A stretch of DNA of 64,000 nt from Anaerococcus octavius (GTDB lineage Bacteria > Bacillota > Clostridia > Tissierellales > Peptoniphilaceae): NCBI RefSeq assembly GCF_900445265.1, contig NZ_UFTA01000002.1, positions 62,001-126,000 on the forward strand. The letters are read 5' to 3'. Below are positions 33,254 to 44,522 of the stretch, piece after piece. The position numbers and the translations under genes were made by a program. Every line of letters begins with the position of its first letter. The first letter of the stretch is position 1. Below the pieces are notes generated by a model. It made no database searches and was not told where the DNA came from. It worked only from the letters and a program-made list of their open reading frames with translations.

Positions 33254-34538
33254 AATTAGTAGAGATCTTAATGAAATGAAATATAACGGAGATTCTATAA
33301 AACTTGCAATTATGGGTGCAGGAAAAATGGGTACAAGCCTTATTTCACAATTATCTAATATGGATGCTATGGAAGTAAAACTTGTATTTGATAGAACTCC
33401 TCAAAAAGCAATCGAAGCTTTAAAAAAAGCTGGTGTTGCTGAAGATAAAATTATTTATACTGATGACTATAATGAAGGCTATGAAGTTTTAGAAAAAGGA
33501 TATGTTTGTGTGTCAACAAACTATAGACTATGCTACAAGCTTTTACAAATAAATGCGGTTGTAGATTGTACAGGCAATCCTTCCTTTGGTGCAGTAATAG
33601 CTAGAAAAACTATCCAATACCATAAACACATGATTTCCTTTAATGTAGAATGTGAAGCAACAGTTGGTCCAGTATTAAATGATATGGCAAAAAAAGCTGG
33701 TGTAGTTTATACAGGAATTTTAGGAGATGAGCCTGGTGCAATTATCGATCTTTGTGAGAATGCCTTCGGAATGGGACTAGATGTATTAGTTGCTGGTAAG
33801 GGTAAAAATAATAGACTTGATGAGTACGTTACACCAGAAGATTTAAAAGAAGAAGCAAAAGAAAAAAAACTATCTGCCAAAATGCTAACAAGTTTTGTCG
33901 ATGGTACAAATACTATGATTGAGCTAACGAGTGTTTGCAATGCCTTAGGATTTTTACCAGATACCTTTGGCTGTCATGGTATAGCAAGTTCGCCAGAAAG
34001 TGCTGTTGAAGATTTTAAATTAAAGCAAGATGGTGGGAATCTAGATAATTACAAGGTTGTAGAATTTTCAAAAGGCATGGCGCCAGGAGTATTTATCATA
34101 GTAACAAGTGATAAAGAAGATGTTCGTGATCTTATGAAATTTTTAGGATTTGGAGATGGTCCAAACTATCTAATGTATAGACCATATCACTTAACAAGTC
34201 TAGAAGCACCAATTACTATTTATAAAGCAGTAGTAGAAAATGAAGCTACAATTGCACCAATCCAAGGTCAAGTGGCAGATACAGTGACTATTGCAAAAAG
34301 AGATATTAAAAAAGGTGAAACTTTAGATGGTATAGGTAGCGAAAAAGTTTATGGAAAAATAACTAGCCACACAAGATCAATGAAAGAAGATCTATTACCA
34401 ATAGGAATGATCACAGAAAAAACAATAGCAACTGTTGATATTCCAAAAGATAGCCTTATAGATATGACAATGGTAGAAGTAGACGATAGAGCAACAGTAA
34501 CAAGACTAAGAAGAAGACAAAATTCAATGAAATTGTAA
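33246..34538 (+). CDS. Homoserine-dehydrogenase-like NAD(P)-binding protein with SAF domain
   Basis: 430 residues. A Rossmann fold at the N-terminus (IMGAGKMGTSL), a middle domain like homoserine dehydrogenase (FNVECEATVGP, TGILGDEPGAI) and a C-terminal SAF domain (about 345-430, with TVTIAKRDIKKGETLDGIG). SAF domains are found in antifreeze-like, sialate synthase and altronate dehydratase proteins. The combined architecture is a known but poorly characterised oxidoreductase family. It starts eight bases inside the flavoprotein gene and ends the ilvA-murE run. The reaction is unknown. Confidence 0.8.
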   Translation: MFKISRDLNEMKYNGDSIKLAIMGAGKMGTSLISQLSNMDAMEVKLVFDRTPQKAIEALKKAGVAEDKIIYTDDYNEGYEVLEKGYVCVSTNYRLCYKLLQINAVVDCTGNPSFGAVIARKTIQYHKHMISFNVECEATVGPVLNDMAKKAGVVYTGILGDEPGAIIDLCENAFGMGLDVLVAGKGKNNRLDEYVTPEDLKEEAKEKKLSAKMLTSFVDGTNTMIELTSVCNALGFLPDTFGCHGIASSPESAVEDFKLKQDGGNLDNYKVVEFSKGMAPGVFIIVTSDKEDVRDLMKFLGFGDGPNYLMYRPYHLTSLEAPITIYKAVVENEATIAPIQGQVADTVTIAKRDIKKGETLDGIGSEKVYGKITSHTRSMKEDLLPIGMITEKTIATVDIPKDSLIDMTMVEVDDRATVTRLRRRQNSMKL

Positions 34539-34539
34539 T

Positions 34540-34576
34540 TTAAAAACCGAAATGGCAATCCATTTCGGTTTTTTGT
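34540..34576 (+). terminator. Terminator of the ilvA-murE operon
   Basis: Stem AAAACCGAAATGG / CCATTTCGGTTTT with loop CAAT, followed by TT. Confidence 0.9.
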
Positions 34577-34719
34577 ACTTTAGCTTGGATTAAGCTTTAA
34601 AACAGGAATCAAAATTCTCAAAACTAGCCTCTAATATCCGAAGTAATTAATTGCTATAAAAATTCTTTCTTACATAATGAAATGTAAGTGTAAATATTAG
34701 TATTTAACAAAATTTTTAA

Positions 34720-35895
34720 CTATTCAAAAATTTCTCCAAGCTTAGTTTCTTGCAAATCTTTGCCAAAGAAAACTATATCTTTAATATCATTTTGGTATTT
34801 TATATCTCCCCAAAGGATGCCGCCTACATATTTATCATTTAGTTTAAATAATTTGTATATATTGCCATCTTTTTCTGATTTTACTTCTTCTACACCTTCT
34901 CCTGAGTTCATTCCTGCTGAGAATATTTTTATATCGCCAATTGTGAGTGTAGAAAAAGGCTTTGGTTTTTCATACATTTGCTTGTCACCAGCCATATTAT
35001 TTCCAGCGATTTTACCCATTTCTTGGCTGCTTGTCCAAAGACCTATAGTAAAATCACCTATTTGTGCACAGTCACCGGCAGCATAAACATTGTCATACTT
35101 AGTTTTTAAACTATCATCTACAATTATTCCTCGCTCTGTATCAAGTCCGCTATTTTTTGCAAGATCTATATTTGAACGGATACCAGCTTGTACCATTATT
35201 GCATCGGCAGCTGTTTCTGTGCCATCAGCTAGTTTTACACCTTTTACAATGCCGTTTTCTGCAAGGATTTCTTCTGTAAATTTACCAGTGAAAGTTTTTA
35301 TACCCATATCGTTTAATTCTTTTTCTAACTTTTCTGATGATTCTCTATCTAATTGGCGAGATAGTAGGTAATCAAAACTTTCTATAACTGTCACATCTTT
35401 TCCTAAAAGCAAGGCAGAATGAGCTGCTTCAAGACCTAATATACCTCCTCCAATTACAACAACTTTTTTCTTATCTTTGACATAATCTTTAAAGTTCATT
35501 AAGTCAGTGATGGTTCTTATAGCAAAAACACCTTTACTATTTATATTTGTAATTGGTGGTACAAATGGTCTTGCCCCTGTAGCTAAAAGAAGCTTACCGT
35601 ATTCGATTTCTTCTCCATCACATAGGATGGCAACGTTTTTATCAAAATCAATTTTTTCTATACATGATTCTAATTTCTCATCTATTTTTCTTTCATCATA
35701 CCAAGGTTGTTTTTTTACAAATAAATCATCTTTTTCAAATTCTTGGCTAATCAAATGAGAAAGTCTAGTTCTCCAATAAGTACTAGATTTTTCTTCTGAT
35801 ACTATTAATATTGTAGCATCTTTATCTTTTTTTCTTATTTCTTCTGTAGCAGAAAGACCTGCTATACCATTGCCTATAATTAAATAATCATACAT
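34720..35895 (-). CDS. FAD-dependent pyridine-nucleotide oxidoreductase
   Basis: 391 residues. Two dinucleotide folds: FAD-binding IGNGIAGLSATEEI at the N-terminus and NAD(P)-binding VVIGGGILGLEAA (about 145). A later FAD motif is YAAGDCAQIGD. There is no redox-active CxxxxC, so it belongs to the NADH oxidase/rubredoxin reductase/NirB-like group and probably reduces a small redox partner such as rubredoxin or flavodoxin. The C-terminal domain is short. It is monocistronic, divergent from the GNAT gene. Confidence 0.83.
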   Translation of the reverse strand: MYDYLIIGNGIAGLSATEEIRKKDKDATILIVSEEKSSTYWRTRLSHLISQEFEKDDLFVKKQPWYDERKIDEKLESCIEKIDFDKNVAILCDGEEIEYGKLLLATGARPFVPPITNINSKGVFAIRTITDLMNFKDYVKDKKKVVVIGGGILGLEAAHSALLLGKDVTVIESFDYLLSRQLDRESSEKLEKELNDMGIKTFTGKFTEEILAENGIVKGVKLADGTETAADAIMVQAGIRSNIDLAKNSGLDTERGIIVDDSLKTKYDNVYAAGDCAQIGDFTIGLWTSSQEMGKIAGNNMAGDKQMYEKPKPFSTLTIGDIKIFSAGMNSGEGVEEVKSEKDGNIYKLFKLNDKYVGGILWGDIKYQNDIKDIVFFGKDLQETKLGEIFE

Positions 35896-35989
35896 AATTA
35901 ATCCCCTCTAAAAATTCATATATCATATATCTAATACATACCCTATTTACTAGGAAATTTATATTTTAATAAAAAGGTATAGTATAGGT

Positions 35990-36490
35990 ATGAAAAAAGC
36001 AAAATTAAGTGATTTAAAAAATATAATTAATATAGTTGATCAAGCAAAAGAATCTCTAAAAGATGATGGTGTAGACCAGTGGCAAAATGGTAGCCCAGAT
36101 ACTATACTTATTGGCAGGCAAATTTCTTCTGGTAATTCTTATATAATTGTAGAAGATGAAGAAATTTTAGCCTATGCTTATCTTTCAGATGAATACGAAC
36201 CTACTTATGTAGCTGTGATGAATATCGTTAAAGGAGTAGATGCATACACCATTCATACTTTTTGTGTAGCAAACCATGCCAAAGGCAAAGGAGTTGCTAG
36301 TTTATTTTTTGAAGAAATAATAGATTATGCAAGGGAAAATGGTAAAGATTCGCTGAGAATTGATACCCACGAGGATAATTTTAAAATGCGTGGACTTATT
36401 AAAAAATTAGGTTTCAAAGAATTAGGACAAATCTACATTAGAGATAATGGATTGACCAAAGCACGTATTGCCTATGAATTAATGCTATGA
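35990..36490 (+). CDS. GNAT-family N-acetyltransferase
   Basis: 166 residues with the GNAT acetyl-CoA loop region HAKGKGVASLFFEEII and a C-terminal strand (MRGLIKKLGFKELG). The acceptor is unknown. Its stop overlaps the helicase-nuclease ATG by four bases, so both come from one message; no functional link is obvious. Confidence 0.82.
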   Translation: MKKAKLSDLKNIINIVDQAKESLKDDGVDQWQNGSPDTILIGRQISSGNSYIIVEDEEILAYAYLSDEYEPTYVAVMNIVKGVDAYTIHTFCVANHAKGKGVASLFFEEIIDYARENGKDSLRIDTHEDNFKMRGLIKKLGFKELGQIYIRDNGLTKARIAYELML

Positions 36491-39060
36491 TAAATGAATC
36501 TCAAAAGTTAATAATACAAGAAGGCAAAACCCCAGCAGCAGTTATTGCAGGACCAGGTACTGGCAAAACTTTTACAATTGTAAAAAAAGTAGTAGATTTA
36601 GTAAAAAACCATAATATTCCTGCTAATAAAATTTTGATAACTACCTTTACCAAGAAAGCGGCAGCAGAATTAAATACTAGAATTATAAGTGAGTTTAATA
36701 AAGAAGGGATAAATACAGATCTTGCAGATTTAAAAATAGGTAATTTTCATAATTTGGCAAATATTTTTCTGGCAGATTATAAAAAGCTAGATGATAAATT
36801 CTTCTATAATAAAGTTATAGATACTCAAACAGAAGGTTATTTGCTAGAAAAAAATATAGATAGATTTTATCAAATACAAGGATTTAAGGAAAATATAAAA
36901 GAATATGAGATTTATGCCATTCAAAATATTTTTGCCAAGATTACAAACAATCTTATAGATGTAAATATTCTTGAAAATTCTGATAATATCGAAGAAAAAC
37001 TTTCTTATGAAATTTATAAGACTCAGCTAAATATTTTAGAAGAAAATCAGTTGTTAAATTTTCAGCTACTTTTAAAAAACTTTTATGATTTGTTGGCAGA
37101 TCCTATTATAGGAGAAGAGATTCGTGAAAATATAGACTATGTTATTATCGATGAGTACCAGGATACCAATTATATCCAGCAAGAAATCGCCTTTAAACTA
37201 TTAAAAAATAAAAATATTATGGTTTTTGGCGATGATGACCAAGCTCTTTATAGATTTAGAGGGGCAGATCCTAAAAATTTATTAGAATTTGATAAAGTTT
37301 GCAGGCAAAAATTAGATACTCCTGCTAATTTCTATAAGCTAAATATAAATTATAGGTCCAACCAAGCTATAATTGATCTATCTCAAAAATTTATAAATTT
37401 TCAAAAAAAATCAGATGAATTTTCAAAAAAATTGCTTGCCAATGATAGCGAATTTAATCAAAATACCATAGTAAGGGCAAAGGCCGGCAACTTTGAAAAT
37501 CTAGCAAAGATAATAAAACTATTAAATAAAGAAATAAATTTAAATCAAATAGCCTTTTTATTTCCAACTTTAAATAATGATTATGCTAAAAACTTGCAAA
37601 GTTACTTAGAAAGTCAAGATCTGCCAGTTTTAAATAAGGCTAGTACAAAGTTTTTTGATGCTTATGAAATAAAAGTATTGATTTATATTTTTGCCAAAAT
37701 TTTTACATCTTATCCTTCGAATATAGGCTACCAAGATGGATTATCCAAAGATGAGCTAGATAAGCTTTATTTTAGAAGATATATAGCAAATATATTTGAT
37801 GATCAGTCATTTAAATCTATGGAGATGGATAAATTTATAGATGGATTTCAAAATACTAAAAATATAAGCCTAAGTGAAGTCTTATATAAGTCATTTAATC
37901 TGCCCATTTTAAAGGATATATTAAAAGAAAAATTAGATACTCTTAAGAATCAAAAAGCTTTAAATAATATAGCGATTTTTACACAAAAAGTAAGTGAATA
38001 TGAGGAGCTTTTTGATAAAAAAAATAAAAACTACTATATAGAATTTATCTACGGATATTTATTTTACCTTTATAAGACCAAGGCTATAAAAGAAGCTGAG
38101 GACTTACCAGAAGAAAATGAAGCTATAAACTTTATGACCATTCACAATGCCAAGGGTCTTGAGTTTGATGTTGTTTTTGTATCAGGATTAAATGATTATC
38201 CACGTGCTGATAAAAAAACTTTCCTATCAGACTTTGAAAAAATAAGCACAGATGATGGGGCAGAGCGCGATTTTTATAGAAAATACTATACTGCCTTTAC
38301 CCGTGCCAAAAAACTTTTGGTTATCTTGGATAATTCTAGAGATTATAGGCTAAGTAACTTTGCCAATACTCTAGCAGATAGTTCAGCTTTAAAAACTATT
38401 GATTTTAAAAAAGAGATACCTAAAAAAGAAAAACCGATCCTTGCTTATACCACTGATATAGAAATATACAGTACTTGTCCATTAAAATATAAATTTTTAA
38501 GGAAACTTTCATTTAGACTTCCTCTAAGTAAAAGTTTAGAATTTGGTACAAATATTCATAATCTTAGTGAATACATAGCGAAAAACCCTAATAGAGACTT
38601 GGATGATGATTTTTTTCAAAAGTTATTTAAAACAAATCCTAATTATAAATTACCTTTAGAAAATTTTAAAAATAGAAGTTTCAATTTAAAAGCAAGCGAG
38701 GTAAACTATAAGGCGGATAGGAATTTTTATATACTCCAAGGGAATATAGATATTGTTTTAGTTGACAATTCTATTTTGGATATAAAAACTGGTTCCTATG
38801 ATCAGAAAATTTTAGAGAGCTATGAAAATCAGCTTCTTACCTACAAGTATTTAATGGAGTATAATAAGGAAAATATAAAACAAATGTTTATTTATTTTAT
38901 AAATAAAGATGAATTATTAGAAGTAAAACCAAGTTACTTTGACATTGATTTTATAGATGATATTGCAAAAAATATTATAAATGCCGATATCTACAGAAAA
39001 ACTACGGATACAAGTAAGTGCAAGTATTGCCCTATGAAATATTATTGTGACAGATATTGA
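36487..39060 (+). CDS. UvrD-type helicase fused to PD-(D/E)XK nuclease with Fe-S cysteines
   Basis: 857 residues. Helicase motifs in order: Walker A GPGTGKTF (about 20), Walker B VIIDEYQDTN (about 220), GDDDQALYRFRGA, NINYRSNQ, TIHNAKGLEFDVV and YTAFTRAKK. The C-terminal 200 residues form a RecB/Cas4-type nuclease with GNIDIVLVD, LDIKTG and a QLLTYKYL helix. Four cysteines (STCPLKY and CKYCPMKYYC) match the iron-sulfur staple of AddB/Cas4 nucleases. It probably processes DNA ends in repair. It is shorter than AddA or AddB and carries both activities in one chain. Confidence 0.85.
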   Translation: MINESQKLIIQEGKTPAAVIAGPGTGKTFTIVKKVVDLVKNHNIPANKILITTFTKKAAAELNTRIISEFNKEGINTDLADLKIGNFHNLANIFLADYKKLDDKFFYNKVIDTQTEGYLLEKNIDRFYQIQGFKENIKEYEIYAIQNIFAKITNNLIDVNILENSDNIEEKLSYEIYKTQLNILEENQLLNFQLLLKNFYDLLADPIIGEEIRENIDYVIIDEYQDTNYIQQEIAFKLLKNKNIMVFGDDDQALYRFRGADPKNLLEFDKVCRQKLDTPANFYKLNINYRSNQAIIDLSQKFINFQKKSDEFSKKLLANDSEFNQNTIVRAKAGNFENLAKIIKLLNKEINLNQIAFLFPTLNNDYAKNLQSYLESQDLPVLNKASTKFFDAYEIKVLIYIFAKIFTSYPSNIGYQDGLSKDELDKLYFRRYIANIFDDQSFKSMEMDKFIDGFQNTKNISLSEVLYKSFNLPILKDILKEKLDTLKNQKALNNIAIFTQKVSEYEELFDKKNKNYYIEFIYGYLFYLYKTKAIKEAEDLPEENEAINFMTIHNAKGLEFDVVFVSGLNDYPRADKKTFLSDFEKISTDDGAERDFYRKYYTAFTRAKKLLVILDNSRDYRLSNFANTLADSSALKTIDFKKEIPKKEKPILAYTTDIEIYSTCPLKYKFLRKLSFRLPLSKSLEFGTNIHNLSEYIAKNPNRDLDDDFFQKLFKTNPNYKLPLENFKNRSFNLKASEVNYKADRNFYILQGNIDIVLVDNSILDIKTGSYDQKILESYENQLLTYKYLMEYNKENIKQMFIYFINKDELLEVKPSYFDIDFIDDIAKNIINADIYRKTTDTSKCKYCPMKYYCDRY

Positions 39061-39101
39061 TTAATTTCTACTATGTAATACAATATAGCTAGGTGATATT
39101 T

Positions 39102-39428
39102 ATGATAGAATCTCAAATGTTAAAAGGCGTTATAGAAGGAGTGATCCTTCATATTATAAAAAATAACGAAACCTATGGATACGAAATTGTAGAGGAACTT
39201 AAACGCAGCGGTTTTTATACTATGACTGAGGGAACAGTATATCCAATTTTGACCAGACTTACAAAAAAAGGTTATATATTAGGTGGCTATAAAAAATCGG
39301 AAATAGGTCCCAAAAGAAAGTATTATTATATTACAGCAAAGGGTAGAGAATATTTGACCGATTTTTACGAAAACTACAATGAACTTAACCAAGCAGTTTA
39401 TAAGGTGATAGAAAAGGGGAACAAATGA
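39102..39428 (+). CDS. PadR-family transcriptional regulator
   Basis: 108 residues. A winged helix with the PadR pattern ETYGYEIVEELKR...EGTVYPILTRLTKKGYI and KRKYYYITAKG. Short (type 2) PadR proteins dimerise through the C-terminal helix and sense phenolic compounds or drugs. The ATG at 39102 follows AGGTGAT; an upstream GTG lies in that site. Its stop overlaps the pseudouridine synthase start. Confidence 0.88.
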   Translation: MIESQMLKGVIEGVILHIIKNNETYGYEIVEELKRSGFYTMTEGTVYPILTRLTKKGYILGGYKKSEIGPKRKYYYITAKGREYLTDFYENYNELNQAVYKVIEKGNK

Positions 39429-40123
39429 GAGTAGATAAAATGATAGGCAATGCCAAACTAGATACTAGGCGAAATATAAAAAGAAATGCAAAAAAAGGTG
39501 CCTTAGTAATAAATGGTGATATTGTAAAAGATACATCCACTCAAGTTGACCCAAATATGGATGAGGTTTACTACCTTGGTCAATATGTAGAATATTTTGA
39601 AAATATTTATATAATGATGAACAAACCACAAGGGGTTTTATCTGCTACTATGGATGAGGATGAAACAGTAATAGATTTATTAGATGATTTTTATCAAGTA
39701 TTAGACTTATCAATAGCAGGTAGACTTGATAAGGATACTACAGGTTTATTGCTTTTATCAACTGATGGCAAATTTGTTCACACTATTACCAGTCCAAATT
39801 CAAATATAGAAAAAACTTATGAAGTTGGAACCAGGGATCCTATAAATCCTTTATTTATCGAAGAATTTAAAAATGGTGTAGAAATAAAAGAAGAAGATTA
39901 TATAGCTCGTCCAGCCAAGCTTGAAATAATAGACGATAAAAAAGCTATAGTAAAGGTAAGTGAGGGCAAATTTCACCTAGTAAAAAGATTATTTTCAAAC
40001 CTAGGTAATGAAGTAGTTAGCTTAAAACGCATTGCTATAGGAGATTTAAAACTAGATCCATTTTTACAAGAAGGATCTTATAGAGAGCTACATGATGAGG
40101 AGCTAGCACTTTTTATTAACTAA
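39425..40123 (+). CDS. RsuA/RluB-family pseudouridine synthase
   Basis: 232 residues. N-terminal S4 RNA-binding domain (about 1-45, KKGALVINGDIVKD) and catalytic domain with GRLDKDTTGLLLLS, whose aspartate is catalytic. It isomerises a uridine in rRNA; 16S position 516 (RsuA) is the likely target given length and the single S4 domain. It overlaps the PadR stop by four bases (ATGA). Confidence 0.87.
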   Translation: MRVDKMIGNAKLDTRRNIKRNAKKGALVINGDIVKDTSTQVDPNMDEVYYLGQYVEYFENIYIMMNKPQGVLSATMDEDETVIDLLDDFYQVLDLSIAGRLDKDTTGLLLLSTDGKFVHTITSPNSNIEKTYEVGTRDPINPLFIEEFKNGVEIKEEDYIARPAKLEIIDDKKAIVKVSEGKFHLVKRLFSNLGNEVVSLKRIAIGDLKLDPFLQEGSYRELHDEELALFIN

Positions 40124-40145
40124 GATACATAAAAAGGAGGATTAT

Positions 40146-40742
40146 ATGTATCGAAAATATATAAAAAATATATTGGATTTTTTATTTGCTTTAATACTAC
40201 TAATCCTTCTTAGTCCTTTATTTTTGATAATAGCAATTATTTCAAAAATAGAAGAACCTGACGGAACTGTGTATTTTAAGCAAGAAAGAGCAGGGGTCTA
40301 TAACAAGCCGTTTTTGTGTTTTAAATTTAGATCTATGAAAATGTCTGCCCCAAAAAACGCTTCCACATGGGAGCTAGAAAATCCAGAACAATTTATAACT
40401 CCCCTTGGCAAATTTTTAAGAAAAACTTCCCTGGATGAGCTTCCCCAGCTGATAAATATTCTTAGAGGTGAGATGTCATTTATAGGGCCAAGACCAGTTA
40501 TATTAAAAGAACATGAACTTTTAGATTTAAGAGAAAAAAATGGAGCGTATATTGCAAAACCAGGCATTACAGGACTTTCGCAAATATCTGGTAGGGATAA
40601 TCTACCCCCAAAAACAAAAGCGGAAACAGATGGCATATATGCCAAGGATATTACATTTATCAACGATTTAAAGATATTTTTAAAAACTATTCCTAAAGTT
40701 TTATCAAGTGATGGTGTTACTGAAGGCAAGCAAAATTTTTAG
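40146..40742 (+). CDS. Undecaprenyl-phosphate sugar phosphotransferase
   Basis: 198 residues. One N-terminal membrane helix or re-entrant hairpin (about 10-33), then the polyprenyl-phosphate hexose-1-phosphate transferase domain with FKFRSMK, RKTSLDELPQL and IGPRPVI, all typical of WcaJ/EpsL/PglC enzymes. It starts surface glycan synthesis by loading a sugar phosphate onto undecaprenyl phosphate. AAAGGAGGA precedes the ATG. No other glycan genes are adjacent. Confidence 0.88.
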   Translation: MYRKYIKNILDFLFALILLILLSPLFLIIAIISKIEEPDGTVYFKQERAGVYNKPFLCFKFRSMKMSAPKNASTWELENPEQFITPLGKFLRKTSLDELPQLINILRGEMSFIGPRPVILKEHELLDLREKNGAYIAKPGITGLSQISGRDNLPPKTKAETDGIYAKDITFINDLKIFLKTIPKVLSSDGVTEGKQNF

Positions 40743-40813
40743 GCTAAAGTTTTAAGGAAAATATTTGCAATAACCAGCAGATTATGATAAAGTAATAATA
40801 TAATAATATACGT

Positions 40814-40853
40814 GATGAGAACGAGCCGACCAATTTATTAAGGGGCTCGTTTG
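40814..40853 (+). promoter_or_regulatory. glpP-glpK leader: shared motif plus terminator-like hairpin
   Basis: The 12-base motif GATGAGAACGAG (40814-40825) runs into the left arm of a hairpin AACGAGCC (40820-40827) / GGCTCGTT (40844-40851) followed by a short T-rich tract. The same motif stands before terminators in the glpF and second glpA leaders. It is the inferred site where GlpP prevents termination. The T tract is weak (TTTGTC). Confidence 0.6.
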
Positions 40854-40872
40854 TCTATTATTAGGAGGATTT

Positions 40873-42955
<2,083 letters not shown>

Positions 42956-42984
42956 AATAATAATATAAAACAAAATATTTTAGA

Positions 42985-43057
42985 GAGAAGAGTTACTTTG
43001 ATAGATGTAGGTGATCTTTACCCAAAAAGACCGATAGAAAAGTAGCTCTTTTTATTT
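42985..43057 (+). terminator. Attenuator-like terminator between glpK and glpA
   Basis: Stem AAGAGTTACTT (42988-42998) / AAGTAGCTCTT (43040-43050) with a G-T pair and a 41-base loop, followed by TTTTATTT. A degenerate GAGAGAAGAG runs into its left arm, like the motif of the other glp leaders. It would reduce read-through into glpA unless antiterminated. Confidence 0.65.
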
Positions 43058-43084
43058 GTTATTTAGTACATAAAGGAGAAAATA

Positions 43085-44512
43085 ATGAAAGACGTTGTAA
43101 TAATAGGTGCAGGTGTTACAGGTACATCTGTAGCTTACAATTTATCAAAATACGATGGTGATTTTCTAGTAGTAGAAAAACACTCAGATGTTTGCGAAGA
43201 AACAAGTAAAGCAAACTCTGGTATCTGCCATGGTGGTTACGATGCTGAGCCAGGCTCTATGAAAGCAAAAATGAATGTAGAAGGCAATCATATGATGGAG
43301 GAGCTTTCAAAAGAATTAGATTTTCCATATGATAGAATCGGTACATTAGTTCTATGCCACAAAGAAGAAGATTTCGATAAATTACAAGCTTTATATGACC
43401 AGGGTATAGAAAATGGCGTTGGCGGTATGAAAATCATTTATAACGAAGAAATACTAGCTATGGAACCAAATGTAGAAGAAGATGTATATGCAGCCCTACT
43501 TTGTGAAGAAGCAGGAATTGTAGATCCATTTATGATGAATATTGCCTATGCAGAAGGATCAAACCTAAATGGAGTAGACTATAAATTTAATACAGAAATT
43601 ACAAAAATAGAAAAAATGGATGACCATTACAAATTAACTACTAATGATGGTCAAGAAATAGAAACACGTGCAGTTGTAAATGCAGCGGGACTATATTCAG
43701 ATGCTATCCATGATGCAATAATGCATGATGACAAATTTGAAGTAAGAGCTCGCCGTGGGGAATATTTATTATTAGATAAAGCAACTCGTGGATTTGTAAA
43801 TCACGTATTATTTAATCTCCCAACAGAAAAAGGAAAAGGAATCCTAGTTACACCAACAATCGATGGCAATACACTAATAGGACCTACATCTGACTTTGTA
43901 GATGATAAATCAGACTTGGTTACAACTCAAGAAAGAATCGAAGAAGTAATAGAAAAGGTAGAAGATACAGTAACGAATGTGCCAGTTAGACAAGTTATTA
44001 CATCTTTTTCTGGAAACAGAGCCCACGAATCAGGCGGAGACTTTATCCTAGAAGAAACACAAAAAGGATTTTTTGACTGTGTAGGTATCGAATCTCCAGG
44101 ACTTACTTCAGCTCCTGCCATAGGTAAATATATGGCAAATTTAGTAAAAGAATCTCTAGATTTAGCAGAAAATAAAGAATTTAAAGCTGGTAGAAACCCA
44201 ATACCAAAAACAAGTGAAATGAGCACAGAAGCTCATAACGAACTTATCAAAGAAAATCCACTCTACGGTAAAATCATCTGCAGATGCGAAAAAGTAACAG
44301 AAGGTGAAATAGTAGATGCAATCAATAGACCACTTGGTGCAACAACAGTAGATGGAGTAAAAAGACGCGTTCGTGCAACAGCAGGTAGATGTCAAGGTGG
44401 ATTTTGCTTGCCATCAATAATTGAAATTTTGGCACGTGAACTAGGCGTAGACGAAGAAGAAATTACTAAAAAAGGTAACGATTCATTCTACATTGAAAAA
44501 AGAGCTAAATAA
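43085..44512 (+). CDS. glpA: Glycerol-3-phosphate dehydrogenase, GlpA type (first copy)
   Basis: 475 residues. N-terminal FAD fold IGAGVTGTSVAYNLSKY and a DAO-type oxidase body. From about residue 395 a BFD-like [2Fe-2S] domain has CRCEKVTEGEI and then RCQGGFC. GlpA oxidises glycerol 3-phosphate to dihydroxyacetone phosphate without oxygen, passing electrons to partner proteins. The next two genes are those partners. AAAGGAGAA precedes the ATG. A second homologue lies at 48.9 kb. Confidence 0.87.
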   Translation: MKDVVIIGAGVTGTSVAYNLSKYDGDFLVVEKHSDVCEETSKANSGICHGGYDAEPGSMKAKMNVEGNHMMEELSKELDFPYDRIGTLVLCHKEEDFDKLQALYDQGIENGVGGMKIIYNEEILAMEPNVEEDVYAALLCEEAGIVDPFMMNIAYAEGSNLNGVDYKFNTEITKIEKMDDHYKLTTNDGQEIETRAVVNAAGLYSDAIHDAIMHDDKFEVRARRGEYLLLDKATRGFVNHVLFNLPTEKGKGILVTPTIDGNTLIGPTSDFVDDKSDLVTTQERIEEVIEKVEDTVTNVPVRQVITSFSGNRAHESGGDFILEETQKGFFDCVGIESPGLTSAPAIGKYMANLVKESLDLAENKEFKAGRNPIPKTSEMSTEAHNELIKENPLYGKIICRCEKVTEGEIVDAINRPLGATTVDGVKRRVRATAGRCQGGFCLPSIIEILARELGVDEEEITKKGNDSFYIEKRAK

Positions 44513-44522
44513 GGAGAGACAA

